Source of the DNA: Hydra vulgaris
Lineage: Eukaryota; Cnidaria; Hydrozoa; Anthoathecata; Hydridae
Direction of reading: 5' to 3'
DNA: 64,000 nt
Assembly: GCF_038396675.1 (NCBI RefSeq)
Contig: NC_088928.1
Span: 16,513,501-16,577,500, forward strand
The position numbers were made by a program, and so were the translations under genes. Positions 49,022-60,660 of this stretch are shown piece by piece. Below the pieces are notes generated by a model. It ran no database searches. It worked only from the letters and a program-made list of their open reading frames with translations, and was not told where the DNA came from. Every line of letters begins with the position of its first letter. Positions within the stretch are counted from its first letter, which is position 1.

Positions 49022-50249
49022 AATTATGATAATATAACACAATGTGCAAATAAAACACAATGTGCAGCAATTATTCATACCTTTTATGCGCCATTAAAAT
49101 ATTAAAATTAGGAAGTTCACTCTATTAGTTAAAGATTTATCCAATATAATGCATATACATTTGTTCGTGTATTGCTCAAACTTCTCCACACACTTGCTTT
49201 ACTGTTGGGGTGGATTGAGCAGTTTGGTAGACCTTAAGCATTTTTTTCAACCAACTTTTTGCAAGTTAAATTAACTTTCTACTATTGAAAAATGTAAATC
49301 AGATGTGCTGATCTGTTGTATTTAGTAAATATTGCTCTAAACACTCCGCCAAACCCTACCATATATTTTTTGAGCGACTAGTTCTTTTTTGATTAAATTT
49401 GAAAATTGACAATAATTTTAAACAAGATACCTCATTTGACAGCATTTTTTAACAGAGCCTTTTATAAAGAAAATTTACATAAAGGAGATAAACAATGTTA
49501 AATTGGTCTTTGTCATATTCTAATTTAAACAAAAAAGACAAAGTAAAACTCCGTTCTTTTAACCATTTAATTATTTTGCTAATTTGATCTTAAATTTTTT
49601 TTTCCTTTTAACACTTTTCATCCTTTAAATACTCGGAATACAAATATGCCCACATTTTATTACAAACAGCTTCTGCAAGTTTTTTTATTATATTTTTTTT
49701 CAAATTTCGGTATAACTATATCAGACACGGTTGATTAGGTTTATTTTGAGCTTTAATATACCCAAAAATTTTTTAAAAAATTCAAGTTATTGAAAAATCT
49801 AAATATTCCACTAATAATTTGAAAATCTCAAAAAAATAAATATATATATAAATTAAGTATTAAATAAATAAAAAAGAAAATATTTAATGTGTGCATTGTT
49901 TTCTATTTTGACTTAATACTTATTATTTTTTATTATTTTTTTTATTTTAAATTATAAATCGCAGTTTGCAGAACTCACAATGGGTATGTTTATTGCAAAG
50001 ATTCATTTTTAGCAAAAGCTAAAAATTTATAAAGATTTTTATCTGTAATATTGATTTAATTTAAGTGTTCAACTAAAATCAAAGTAGGAAATCGGCATCA
50101 AGAAAAGCAGTATTATAAAACTGTTTTAACGCTTGGTTTGTTAAAAAATAAATCTTGAATCTTTATTTAACCAAAAAAAAAAAGACAATCTGTTTTCTTG
50201 TTGGTAAATATATGGATGTTGTACGCTTAAAAGTTTTTATCGATGTTAC
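49022..50249. other. upstream region of SERINC, no other gene
   Basis: AT-rich. At 49968-49985 TTTGCAG, then AACTCACAATGG, then GTATGT looks like an acceptor, a mini-exon and a donor, but it cannot be joined to the SERINC reading frame by any AG I can see. No TATA box stands out above the AT background. Confidence 0.4.
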
Positions 50250-52541
50250 ATGGGAGCAGTATTACAGACCGCTGGTGCGGCTGAATTAGCAGCAGAACTT
50301 ACTTGTTGTGCATGTTCTTCTGTGTGTGGTCTTGTCACAAGGGACAGTGCTACTCGAGCAAAGTTTCGCTATTGTTCATTTTTGTTGTTTGCTACAGTGA
50401 CCTGCATTATATTGCTAATACCAGGATTGCGATTTAAACTTGACAAAATACCAGGTTTTTGTTCAAAAGTTGTATCTTCGGACACTTGCGATAAATTTGT
50501 TGGATTTGCCGCTGTTTATCGCATACTGACAGCGTTGGCTTTATTTCATTTTGTGCTTTCTATCCTCACAATTAAAGTTACTCGAATTAAAAGCTTCAGA
50601 GCAAAGTTTAACAACGGGCTCTGGTTTTTTAAAATGGGATTGATATTTGCTTTAACAATTCTATTATTTTCGATTCCAAAAAAAGCTGGAATTTTTAGAA
50701 TTTGGATGTACGTAAGTATGACAGCTGGTTTTGTATTTATAATGTTTCAGATTATGCTTATTATTGATTTTGGACATTCTTGGTCGTTATCGTGGGCAGA
50801 AAAGTTAGAAAGTGGTCATGCAAAATTTTGGTACGCAGCAATGGCTTTCGTTACTCTGTTTATGTTTTCATTATCATGCGGAGCATTAATTACATTTTAT
50901 ATTTATTTTACTCATGCTCCAGATATTCGAAAATGTCATGCCAATGTTTTTTACATCTCGTTTGTAGGACTTCAATGTTTTCTTGCAGTTCTTATATCAG
51001 TTACACCATCTGTGCAGCAAGAGCTTACTGGAGCAGGACTCCTTCAAAGTTCTGTTGTTGTTTTGTATACAATGTATTTAACATGGAACACTTTATCGTC
51101 TGAACCAGACTCCACATGTAATCCTCTTGGTAGTATCATACTTGAATATGATTCGCTTACCGGAGTAAGTGGTGAAGCTATATTTGGATGCACAATAACA
51201 CTTATTCTGTTGGTGTTTGCATGTTCTGTCAGAGCCAACACTTCGCATTTAGGAAAATATGGCTTAGCATTGGCTGAAAGTGAAGATTTTGCAATGGCTA
51301 CTTACAAAGAAGATAAGTCCCGAGCTAATGTTGAAAAAAGTCTTGAGACAGGAGGAAAAGAAGTTTTTTTACACGAGTACGTGGGATACAATTATTCATT
51401 TTTTCATATGGTTATGTCTGTTGGATCTTTATACATACTTATGATACTAACCAATTGGCATTCTCCAGAAGAAAACTCTGACCTGCAAAGATTAGTAAAA
51501 AATTGGGCCTCCGTCTGGGTCCAAATGGCCTCAAGTTTTGTTTGCTGCCTTATTTACGTTTGGTTTTTAGTGACACCTTTAGTAAAACGAGTTTGGGGAC
51601 CAACTTTTGGTATAATTTTAGAAAACGAATATTATAAAGATGACCTAAATAAAGATGAAGCAACCATTATTTTAAAATCTTATCAAACTAATTCGAAAAA
51701 AGACTCCGTGGTTGCACCGTTTAATAATAAACCTGATGCTGAAGATAAACTATACTGTATTGACACGCAACCAAGAAAGTTTTCTCAATTAAAAAATTCA
51801 TTATCAGATCAATCATTAAAAGAAGAAATAAAACCTAATACTAAAAACACTTTCAACGCAGTAACAGTTAACAGTAAAAAATCCAGAGTTAAGAGAGTTG
51901 ATTCTACAGAATTAAATAATTCCGAAATATCAAGTAAACCAAAATTAACAGCACAATTAAACAAATATCAAGATTTAGAAAACACAAAAAGTATTGAACA
52001 CCAGAAGAATCCAGGGTCTTCAATAAAAGCAGCAGCAGAAAAATGGAGCGAAAATTTAAAAGATTACATTGATAGTGAAAAAGAAAGCATCTCAAGTTAT
52101 ACATCTCGTAACACAAAGACAGTTCATCGAAAATTAAAAAAACTCACCAGAGATCAAGCGGATCAACCGCAAAACGTTAAGTTGATAAAAAAGTCTTTTA
52201 AATCAAGCACAGAAAGTTTATATAAAGAACTTGATAAACGTAAAGTAACTAAACCTGAATTAAAGTCGACCAAGCACTTAGTTGACAAAAATACGGAGAC
52301 TAGCATTCAAGATGAGTCTTCTCTTGTACCAAATGTATTTAAAACAGTAGAACAAGATCCTGAAACGGCTCAAGAAATACTTAAACTTCAATGGAAAATT
52401 TTAAGAACTCAAGCCAAAGTAGTCAAAGTTCAGGAACGAATAATTAAGCTACAAGAGTCAAATAAAACGATTGGCTCATATTCTCCTCAAGGTGATCATA
52501 GTAAGCAAATGAAAACTGTTAGTAAAAGTGAACATGGCTAA
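50250..52541 (+). CDS. SERINC-family (TMS/TDE) membrane protein with a long C-terminal tail, single exon
   Basis: The 763-residue protein has a SERINC core in residues 1-448: an N-terminal MGAVLQ with a Cys-rich segment (CCACSSVC), LIPGLRFKLDKIPGFC near 55-71, NNGLWFFKMGL near 121, IIDFGHSWSLSWAEKLESG near 171, GLLQSSVVVLYTMYLTWN near 263, TCNPL near 289, YNYSFFHMVMSVGSLYILMI near 380 and WASVWVQMASSF near 419. About ten membrane helices are visible. SERINCs are reported as lipid-scrambling or serine-lipid-related membrane proteins; function here is by family. Usual length is about 450-490, so residues 449-763 are extra: Lys/Ser/Glu-rich, no membrane segment, ending in a likely coiled coil (EILKLQWKILRTQAKVVKVQ). 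The start matches the family N-terminus. No intron is seen. Confidence 0.93.
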   Translation: MGAVLQTAGAAELAAELTCCACSSVCGLVTRDSATRAKFRYCSFLLFATVTCIILLIPGLRFKLDKIPGFCSKVVSSDTCDKFVGFAAVYRILTALALFHFVLSILTIKVTRIKSFRAKFNNGLWFFKMGLIFALTILLFSIPKKAGIFRIWMYVSMTAGFVFIMFQIMLIIDFGHSWSLSWAEKLESGHAKFWYAAMAFVTLFMFSLSCGALITFYIYFTHAPDIRKCHANVFYISFVGLQCFLAVLISVTPSVQQELTGAGLLQSSVVVLYTMYLTWNTLSSEPDSTCNPLGSIILEYDSLTGVSGEAIFGCTITLILLVFACSVRANTSHLGKYGLALAESEDFAMATYKEDKSRANVEKSLETGGKEVFLHEYVGYNYSFFHMVMSVGSLYILMILTNWHSPEENSDLQRLVKNWASVWVQMASSFVCCLIYVWFLVTPLVKRVWGPTFGIILENEYYKDDLNKDEATIILKSYQTNSKKDSVVAPFNNKPDAEDKLYCIDTQPRKFSQLKNSLSDQSLKEEIKPNTKNTFNAVTVNSKKSRVKRVDSTELNNSEISSKPKLTAQLNKYQDLENTKSIEHQKNPGSSIKAAAEKWSENLKDYIDSEKESISSYTSRNTKTVHRKLKKLTRDQADQPQNVKLIKKSFKSSTESLYKELDKRKVTKPELKSTKHLVDKNTETSIQDESSLVPNVFKTVEQDPETAQEILKLQWKILRTQAKVVKVQERIIKLQESNKTIGSYSPQGDHSKQMKTVSKSEHG

Positions 52542-52592
52542 GCCGCTATAATTTCGAATCTTTTTAATTTTATTTAATATTTATATATTTTT

Positions 52593-52598
52593 AATAAA
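52593..52598 (+). promoter_or_regulatory. candidate polyadenylation signal of SERINC
   Basis: AATAAA 52 bp after the stop codon; a second ATAAAA lies near 52621. In sequence this AT-rich the hexamer is weak evidence, but the position fits. Confidence 0.5.
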
Positions 52599-52599
52599 C

Positions 52600-53588
52600 A
52601 AATTTGTAAATAGTTTGTAAATAAAAACTAAGTTTTTTTTTATAAATAAATATGAATATAAATAAATTTTTATAAAAAGATTACTAAAAGTTATATAAAA
52701 TATTTAGAGATATTTTATAATATATATTACGATTCTAAGAAAAAAGGTTTTTTTGTTTCATTTTTATGTTTGCGCAAAATAAAAAATAGCATCTTATGAA
52801 GCTTCTTAATGGACAAATGGCATGGTCAAAACGTCTAAAAAAAATATTAAAACGTATTAAAACGTTTTATAACGTTTAAAACATGTCTTGTGCCCACTCG
52901 CAAGTTAATGAATACTGTCATTGGCTAGCGAGCTAGTTTGCATAACAGCATTAAAGTAGCATTAAAGTAATGATGCGTTGTGATTGTTATTTTAGATGCC
53001 GCACAGAGTTTTAACAATCCAAAAAAAAGTTATTTATTTTTAAAAATAATCTCAAAGTGTTTGTTTGTTTTATATTTTAACTGTAGATAAGCTAAAGTTT
53101 TTAAAAGATAAATTAGGTTTTATTTTAAATTAATTAAGCGCAAATTTTAAAGCAACAGCTTCGTCGAGAATAATTTGATACCTTGCAATAGAGAACTTTG
53201 CGAGTAAGAAACTTCATTCTATACTGTTTTATTTCGAAACAAGAATTGTTGTAATTGTCTCTTTTAATGCATTTTTCAGAAACGCAGCGAAGTTGGCTAA
53301 GATGACAGGAATGCACTCAAAATTAATAAACTGCCTAATAATTATTTTGGAACGCATGAACTTTGGTCATAAAATTAATTTTAATGACTTTGAAACCTAC
53401 TCTAGAGAAACGCACAACCTATACATTGAACAATAGTATCCTATACATGTTACACTTTTATCAGTTTTTACTTCACGCCAAAGTAATTAAGAAAACTCGT
53501 TTTCTTTCAATATGGTAACCCAACCAACATTGTTTATATAGCAACCCAGTAAACATTGTTTTAGTGGATAATGTAGTACCCAGGACCC
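52600..53588. other. no gene seen
   Basis: AT-rich spacer. At about 53523-53580 (CCAGTAAACATTG, CCCAGCAAACATTG) there is a partial copy of the foldback end that starts the next element. Confidence 0.5.
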
Positions 53589-53866
53589 AGCAAACATTGT
53601 TTCAGTGGATTTGCTGTGGATTTATATAAGCATTTTTTTAGTGGTTCAATGGAGTTTTGCTCGACAGCTACTTAGTGGAATATTAGTGGCAGCCGCTATA
53701 AATGGCAATACATTATTTTCTGGCATGTTAATACTGACTAGTTATTGGCTAGCCACTTTTGGCGGCTGCCACTAATGGTCCTTTAAGTACCCGATGAGCA
53801 AAACTTCAGTAGTCCGCTCAAAATGCTTATATAGGTTCACTAAAATTCCACTATATAATGTTTGCT
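53589..53866. mobile_element. foldback MITE, 278 bp
   Basis: The two halves are imperfect inverted repeats of about 130 bp: both begin AGCAAACATT, then share TATATAAGCATTTT, GTTTTGCTC and TTAGTGGCAGCCGC before the centre. No coding capacity. The flanking duplication is unclear (AGGAC on the left, AGGAA on the right). Confidence 0.8.
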
Positions 53867-55035
53867 AGGAATATTCTAAAGTTGTATTTAAGAAGTTAAA
53901 TACAACCATATGGCTATTACAAGACGTTCCATGTATTTGCCAAACGGTTGTTAAAAGTGTTAAAGCGACTTCCTAAATTGATAACAACTTGTTATTTGTT
54001 ATCAATTTAGCAATGCTGTTGGATACAATGCTCATATACATAAAAGACAACAGTTAATTGATTTTCTTCTCTATTTTGTATTACTCGCCTCGCCGATCAT
54101 AGAATAATTTAAAGCATTTTAAAACTAGACGCAGCTTCTGCTCCTTATTCCTAAATGGATGCAACTGTCTTGACTCTATATTTATCTGAACCCTGGTATC
54201 CCAGAACATAATTTATAAAAAAAAAGTTTTCACCTAATTACAGTGTAATTTTTTTCCCATTTAATCTAAAATCTAACGACTGAATTCATTTAATACCATT
54301 GCCATAATGCCCAGGAATATACGAAATATTCTCATGAAAACCTGATACATACAAAATAAATCTACTAAATGTAGAGTTAATAACTTTTTAATAAAATTTC
54401 CCATACTTCTGATTTGGAATAGTCGCAGTGGAGTGTAGATACAAAACTTTAAACTTTTTGGACATAAATTCGTGATGATTATGTGAAATGCAGCCCGTTT
54501 TCTTAAGATATTTAGCTATACCTTCTCTCGTAACGTGTGACTGCTTCCAACCTGTAGGTGTCAAGCCTTCGGACAATGCTAATCAATACGAATCAGTGTC
54601 GATGATCTCTAATCTATCGCAGATAAGTAATTACCCAGTTCATTTTTTTTGATTTATCATAACTAATGTTTCCTTATTCATCCGCGTTGCATTACGAGTA
54701 GTTTTTTCAACGGGATGAACTGATTGCAGTCATAATATTTAATTGGAGTGTTCATCATATTTATCGCAGAAGAATTTATAGCACCCATTAGTGTTTTTAT
54801 GTTCAAATAATTGCTACCAATTAGTTTCCATTACCTTTTTATTAAAATTTACATAGTCGCCTTTAATGAAGTCATATTTTTTGTATGACTTTAATAAAGG
54901 CGATTCTAACTTTTACCACTTTGTAATTCAAATCTTGTCGTCTATATATTAAAAAGTATATACCATAGTTGTCTATACCTCTCGTCTATACTTTAAAAGT
55001 AAAAACTGAATAAATAAAATTTAAGTTTGAAAATG
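53867..55035. other. no gene seen; two hairpins
   Basis: A perfect 14-bp hairpin lies at 53974-54009 (TAAATTGATAACAA arms) and a 20-bp hairpin with one mismatch at 54857-54903 (TCGCCTTTAATGAAGTCATA arm). A 62-codon minus-strand ORF at 54388-54576 has no recognised family. Confidence 0.5.
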
Positions 55036-55191
55036 CTAAATATATTACTGAGTCTGTGTCAATTTGACGGGAAAAAACAAATACTGAAACTTTTTAGTCC
55101 CTGTGTAATAAGAAGTAGGAACAATTGTTTCGCAAAGCTCCTACATCACTAAAAGGACGTGTTTTTATCAATCTTTTTAAAAAAATAAAAT

Positions 55192-55502
55192 ATGGATCTA
55201 ACGTTAAAAAACATCGAAAAGTTAATAACAACAAAGCTTGAAAAACAAAAAACTTTTATACTATCAGAAACAAGTAAATATTAAAAGAACAAGAACAAAA
55301 CTTTATATTAATAATAAGTGGAAACTTAAAAATTCTCGCAGAACGACTAGACAAACTTAAATATGAAGCAAAAGAAAGCAATTCAAAAGATGCCATCATT
55401 GAAAGAGAAATTTACGAAATTAAAGAGAGCTTGAACTTTCAAGAAGAAAATATAAATAAAAAATTGGAAAAAATTACAACAAATTTAGGGTATGATATAA
55501 AC
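55192..55502 (+). pseudogene. LINE ORF1, 5' part (coiled coil)
   Basis: ATG at 55192 starts MDLTLKNIEKLITTKLEKQK, which stops at 55282-55284. One base over, the frame continues from 55281 (LKEQEQNFILII) through LKILAERLDKLKYEAKESNS, KDAIIEREIYEIKESLNFQ and NINKKLEKITTNLGYDIN, a heptad-rich coiled coil typical of LINE ORF1. It ends exactly at the hAT insertion. Confidence 0.75.
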
Positions 55503-58500
55503 CAGTGGCGGAATACTGGACGCAGGACCCTGCGTTGCGGGGGGCCTACCAGCTATAGGGGGCCCTCATATAAAAAAAATTAAACTCTCAATAATATTTA
55601 TACTATAAAACTCTTTATCGCAGGTATAGTGGGCCCTAAAATATAAAACTTGGATAAAAAAAATGTCATCCATCGTATTAAAATATATTGTTCAAAAATT
55701 TATTTTTGTATTGGAGTGCGTAGTTTACATTTAAACGAAAAGTTGTAACCTTTTTAAAATTGCATACGCAATTGAGAAATAAAGTACAATTATCAGCTGC
55801 GAACTGCCAGATGTTATTGTATAGTTAATTTTTATACCGTTATGTTGTGTTTGTGTATGAATTAGACAATTAGACTGAATTCGGTAAAAGTAATAATTTG
55901 TTGCGTATAAATTTTTTTTAAACTGTAGGAAGTTCTTCAATTTATAAGTTCTTAGTTGCATATTCAATATTTTTAAAATACAAACAATATTATTTGTTAT
56001 GTCGTTGCATATCAAGGATAATGGTTCTATAATCCTTGTTGCATATACAAATTAACTTTTAAATGTATGTTCTCATTTTCAATTTTATATTAAATCTTCC
56101 GTTGTATTAAATTAACTTTTCATTTTTTATTTTATCTGAATTACTAGTCTCCAATTTATTTAATCGTGTTACGAATAATAAAGTATTGTTGCACGAGAGT
56201 TTATTACTTCACTGATATATTTAATAAAAGGTAATTAATAAATTTGTAATAATTAAAAATTTTACAACAGGTACTGAATTTATAAATTTGTAATAATTTA
56301 GATTTTGACTCATAATAATGGAAAAGAAATTAAGTAGTACAAGCGGTGCAGCAAAAAAAAAGAAAGTTAAAAGAAACAAAAGCTACTTTAGCTAAATTGC
56401 CGAAGCTAACAACGTTTTTGAAACCAATCGAAAAGCGAGCGGAAACGGAAGTGGAAAGTCAAAACTCTGCAGAAGTGGTATGTATAAATCAGTCAGTAGA
56501 ACATGATGATATCAAAGAAAACATTGCTACTGGTAATAAAAATGTGAACGAAGAAGATGTGAATAGGTCTCCGAGAAACCACCGAAATGAAGACAAGGAA
56601 GATTCAAACTCTGATACGAATGACGCCATTGAACAAATTAATTTTGAAAAATCAAGTGAACTATTTTCTACTGACATTGCAAATTTTCATGGTAAAATAC
56701 TAACAAAAGATATTAAGAAAATCATTGTATTATCGGAATCGTGTCGGCCAAAAGGTCCTTTTATACGCGACCCCTTGCAAGAAAACCGTAGGTTTTCCAA
56801 GGAATATTTTAAAACTACCACAAAATATGGATCTATAGAAAGAATGTGGCTTTGCTATTCCCCAAAACTTGATGTCGTTTATTGCGAGCCTTGTTGGCTT
56901 TTCTCAGAAAAACGAAAAGCAAAGGATAACTGGCGTGAGCATGGTGTCAGAGATTGGCATGGTCTTTCTAAAAAAATTAAAATTCACGAAAATAGTCAAC
57001 AACATATATTTGCTTGTTGCATTTATGAAAAATGGCAACATAATGAAACAATTGATAAAAATATAGAAGAACAAATACGATACCAATCAAATTTTTGGGT
57101 GCAAGTTTTAGAGCGGATGGTAAATATAACATTAGCACTTTGTAAAAATTATTTGGCTTTTCGTAGTCATGTTGAATCATTTGACAATGAATATAATGGT
57201 AATTTTTTGACCCAAGTTCAACTTTTAGCTTAATATGATAATGTTATGAAGCAAGTTTTGAGTATGCCAAATGGATCTATAAAATATTTAAGCCATCAAA
57301 TTCAAAATGAAGTCATACATTGCCTTGCAACGCATTTAAAAGCCACTCTTACTGCTGATATTAATAGTTCACCTTTTTATTCAATTATAATGGATACAAC
57401 ACAAGATATTACTAAAAGAGATCAGCTCAGTCAAGTATTTAGATACGTAAAAATTATTAAAAATGAAAAAGATGAAGCCACATCAATTGAAATTAAAGAA
57501 GTTTTCTTGGGATTCACGGAAATATATAACCACACTGCTGCTGGACTACATGAAGAAATTTTAAATCTGTTAGAAAAACATCATATAAAATTAAGTAACT
57601 GCAGGGGTCAAGGTTATGATGGTGCGAACGTCATGAGTGGGATATACAATGGGGTTCAGGCCCTTTTAAAGAAAAATCAACCCAATGCTATGTATATGCA
57701 TTGCGCAGCTCATAATTTAAATCTTGTTATCAACGATGCGGTTAAATGTTGTGTTGAAGTTGCTTCATTTTTTGTAATGCTAGAAGATGTGTATTCATTT
57801 TTCGGAAATAGCATAAACAGGTGGGATTTACTATCCAAATATACAGGAGAATCACAAATAACATTAAAAAGGTTAAATCCAACGCGATGGGCAGGACGAT
57901 ATACTTCTCTTTTCGCCGTTAAAATTCGCTTTCTTGATATAATGAAAGCTCTTTCCGAGATATCAATAACAAGTACAAAACGTGAAGAACGCAAAGAAGC
58001 AGTACGAATACAAAAAAATATGAGCAGTTTCGAATTTGTTTTTTTATGCGTGCTTTTGTCTAAAATCCTTAATGAGGTACATATACCATCAAAATTGCTG
58101 CAAACTCAAAATTTAGATCTTACGACAGCTTCAGGTTCTCTAGAAAATGCCAGCAAAAATATAAAACAATATAGAAAGATGTTTGATTCAGCAAAACTTG
58201 AAGCGGTAGAAATAGCGACTACGTGGCAGATTCCTGCATTATTTTTTCAAAAAAGAAGAAAAATTGTGAAAAGGCATTTTGACGAATTATCTACAGATCA
58301 CCGTTTTGATAGTAGTGAGGAAATTTTTCGCATCAATATTTTTATAAAAATTTTGGACGTCGTTATCAACCAACTCGACAATAGATTTAAAGGAATGCAA
58401 GAAGTGGTACAATTATTTTCTTGCATCCATCCAAATAAATTAATGGTAATGAAAGAACGTGAGATCATAAGCTGTGCAGAAGCCATTCAGAGAAAATATA

Positions 58501-59059
58501 GTGAAGATATAACAACTGAATTTCCGCTGCAAATGGTTATGGTAAAGTCAATGCTACACGATGAAATATCAAAAATATCATCTATACGTGAATTGGCTGA
58601 CCTTTTAATATTAAAATTGTCAACTATAGCTGCAAGAGTTCCACAAGTGATAACAGCATTGTTATTGCTTCTTACATTACCTGTTACTGTTGCATCAGCT
58701 GAACGTTCTTTTTCGAAACTTAAAATAATAAAAAATTATTTACGAAATACCATTGGTAAAGAACGTTTAAGCGACCTTGCAATAGTTTCTATTGACGCAA
58801 AAGCGGCTGGAAAAATGGAAATGAAAAACATCATTACCGATTTTGCCAATATGAAATCAAGGAGGAAAGTTTTCACTATTTAAGTTCGGTTAAGTTTTAG
58901 TTTCGTTTTGAAGTTATCTTTATCTTTATTTAATTTTTTGTTTTTAAATATGATATATGAAATAAATATCTATTTAATATGTGAAGCTTTATTTTTAAAA
59001 AATAAAAACATTCTTTTGCGGGGGGGGGGGGGGGGCCAAATTTTGAAGGTCCGCCACTG
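55503..59059 (+). mobile_element. hAT transposon, near-intact, with 8-bp target duplication
   Basis: The element is 3,557 bp. The termini are CAGTGGCGGA on both ends (inverted), and ATATAAAC lies directly at 55495-55502 and 59060-59067. GC-rich patches follow the left end (GCGGGGGGCCTACC) and precede the right end (about 18 G at 59019-59037), characteristic of this family. One transposase gene on the plus strand fills 56319-58883. The perfect duplication and few lesions suggest recent insertion. Confidence 0.92.
56319..58883 (+). pseudogene. hAT transposase (ZMYM1/TTF-finger, DUF4371 type), two lesions
   Basis: The likely start is ATG 56319 (MEKKLSSTSGAAKKKK); a run of nine A at 56353-56361 then shifts the frame. 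From there it is open to 57233 (KLPKLTTFLKPIEKR, then FIRDPLQENRRFSKEYF, and a TTF-type zinc finger with CYSPKLDVVYCEPC and later His). A TAA at 57231-57233 (QLLA*YDNVM) is the only other break; it resumes in the same frame to 58883. The DDE landmarks are all present: MDTTQD near 57390, CRGQGYDGANVMSG near 57600, NPTRWAGR near 57880 and ASAERSFSKLK near 58694. With a frameshift and one nonsense codon the copy is probably not autonomous, but it is close to intact. Confidence 0.88.
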
Positions 59060-59496
59060 ATATAAACTATCTAGTAAAAAAAACAGTGGACTTAGAGAAC
59101 CGCTCACGCAGAAACAATTTAAGGATCGATGGCGTAAAGGAAAAAGAAGGTGAAAGCTGGGATGATTGTCGAAACTCGATAAAAGAAATAATTAAAAACA
59201 AACTTAGCATATCTGACGAAATTGAAATTGAAAGAGCCCATCGCATTGGAAATGCAAGAAATGATAAGTTACCAAGAACAATAATCTTCAAACTGCTGAA
59301 TTATTCAGATAAAACTAAAGTTGTCAATAACGCAAAAAAATTAAGAGAGACTGGCCTATACATAAACGAAGACTACGCGAAAGAAACAATAGAGCATCGA
59401 AAGAAACTGTGGGAGGAAGTTAAACGACTTCGTAAGGCTGGTAAGTACGCCATCATTAAATTTAATAAAATTTATTACAGAGATTTGAAAAAATAA
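59060..59496 (+). pseudogene. LINE ORF1, 3' part (RRM-like and C-terminal domain)
   Basis: It continues ORF1 after the hAT: TVDLENRSRRNNLRIDGVKE (end of coiled coil and RRM start), EIEIERAHRIGNARNDKLPR (the conserved ERAHR block), IIFKLLNYSDKTKVVNNAKK and LYINEDYAKETIEHRKKLW. It ends with TAA at 59494-59496. The frame matches the 5' part across the insertion once the element and one duplication are ignored. Confidence 0.85.
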
Positions 59497-59553
59497 ACAG
59501 CTGTTTTAAGCGAGCGCATTTTCTAACAAGTTTTTATTTTCTAAAAAATCATT

Positions 59554-60660
59554 TTGGCTTATGAAACAATAGACTTTGAAACGCTACGTTTAAATATCTT
59601 TGAAATTGCTAATAAATTTTTACCACATAATCTTTATGACGACTTTAGCTTTTTAAACGAAAAATACTCCGATTCTGCATATTTTGATATACAAAATTTT
59701 AAATTTGAACTAAAAACCACTATAAATAATTTTACGGTAATACACATAAACATCAGAAGTTTACTTATTAATATAGACAAATTAAAAAACTTTCTCCTTG
59801 AATGCAAACATGCTTTCAGTATGATCTGCCTTACAGAGACTTGGTGCTCTGACGAAGCAGCAGAAACAAACTCTGACCTCCAAATTTCAAACTATAAATT
59901 ATTTTATAAAGAAAGATCAGTTTGCAAAAGAGGAGGAGGAATTGTGAATTATATACGGAATGATCTAAACACTAAGATAAGAAATGACCTTTCAAACTCT
60001 GATGGCAATAGTGAGGTCTTCACAATGGAAGTTATAAACACTGCCTCAAAGAACTTTCTAGTTTCTACATGCTACAGACCACCTGATGGTGATACTTGTG
60101 CATTTTCAAATTATATTAAACATATAATTACAAAAAATAGAGAACAGAAAAAGTTATTCATAATTTGAGATATAAACATAAATATTTTAATGTACAACAA
60201 GCATGCTATTACTAAAAATTTCTTTGACGACATGTTTCAACTTAATATCTTCCCAATTATCAACAAACCTACCTGGGTAAATTCCAAATCTATTACTGCT
60301 ATTGACAATATATTAACAAACTCAATACAAGATCCTTCTCTAAAATCAGGAATAATAAAAACAGATATTTCAAATCACTTTCCAATATGCTTCTTTCTGT
60401 CACAAAATTCCACAAAAATTGATAATTCAAAAATCTTATGTTATAAAAGAGTTATCGATGAAACGTCTACTCAAAAATTTAAGGACTTGCTATCGGCAAC
60501 AAATTGGCAAACTGTCTACCAAGAATGTGATCAAAGAAACACAGACTCTGCGTACATTAACTTTATAAATTTATTTATCCTACAATATAATAAAAGTTTT
60601 CCAATTCAAGAAAAAGAAATAAAAACAAAATATTTAAATTGTCCATCACAAAAAAAATAA
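59554..60660 (+). pseudogene. LINE ORF2 endonuclease (APE-type), one nonsense codon
   Basis: HINIRSLLINIDKLKNFL (Asn), MICLTETWCSD (catalytic Glu), RGGGIVNYI, VSTCYRPPDGD, then FII*DIN where TGA (60166-60168) replaces the expected Gly codon of the GD.N block, IDNILTN and IIKTDISNHFPICFFL (the H of the SDH motif). It ends at 60658-60660 in a run of A residues where a frameshift leads to the RT linker. The start at 59554 is a non-ATG codon, so the true ORF2 start is uncertain. Confidence 0.85.

Noticed and set aside
49975..49984. ATGG followed by the donor GTATGT, as a first coding exon of SERINC
   Set aside because: The SERINC ORF at 50250 already begins with a full MGAV-type N-terminus and no compatible acceptor joins the two.
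53134..53316. Minus-strand ORF of 60 codons with several Cys
   Set aside because: Cysteines are not in a known finger spacing and no homologue comes to mind.
54388..54576. Minus-strand ORF of 62 codons
   Set aside because: Short, unrecognised and not extended by any neighbouring frame.
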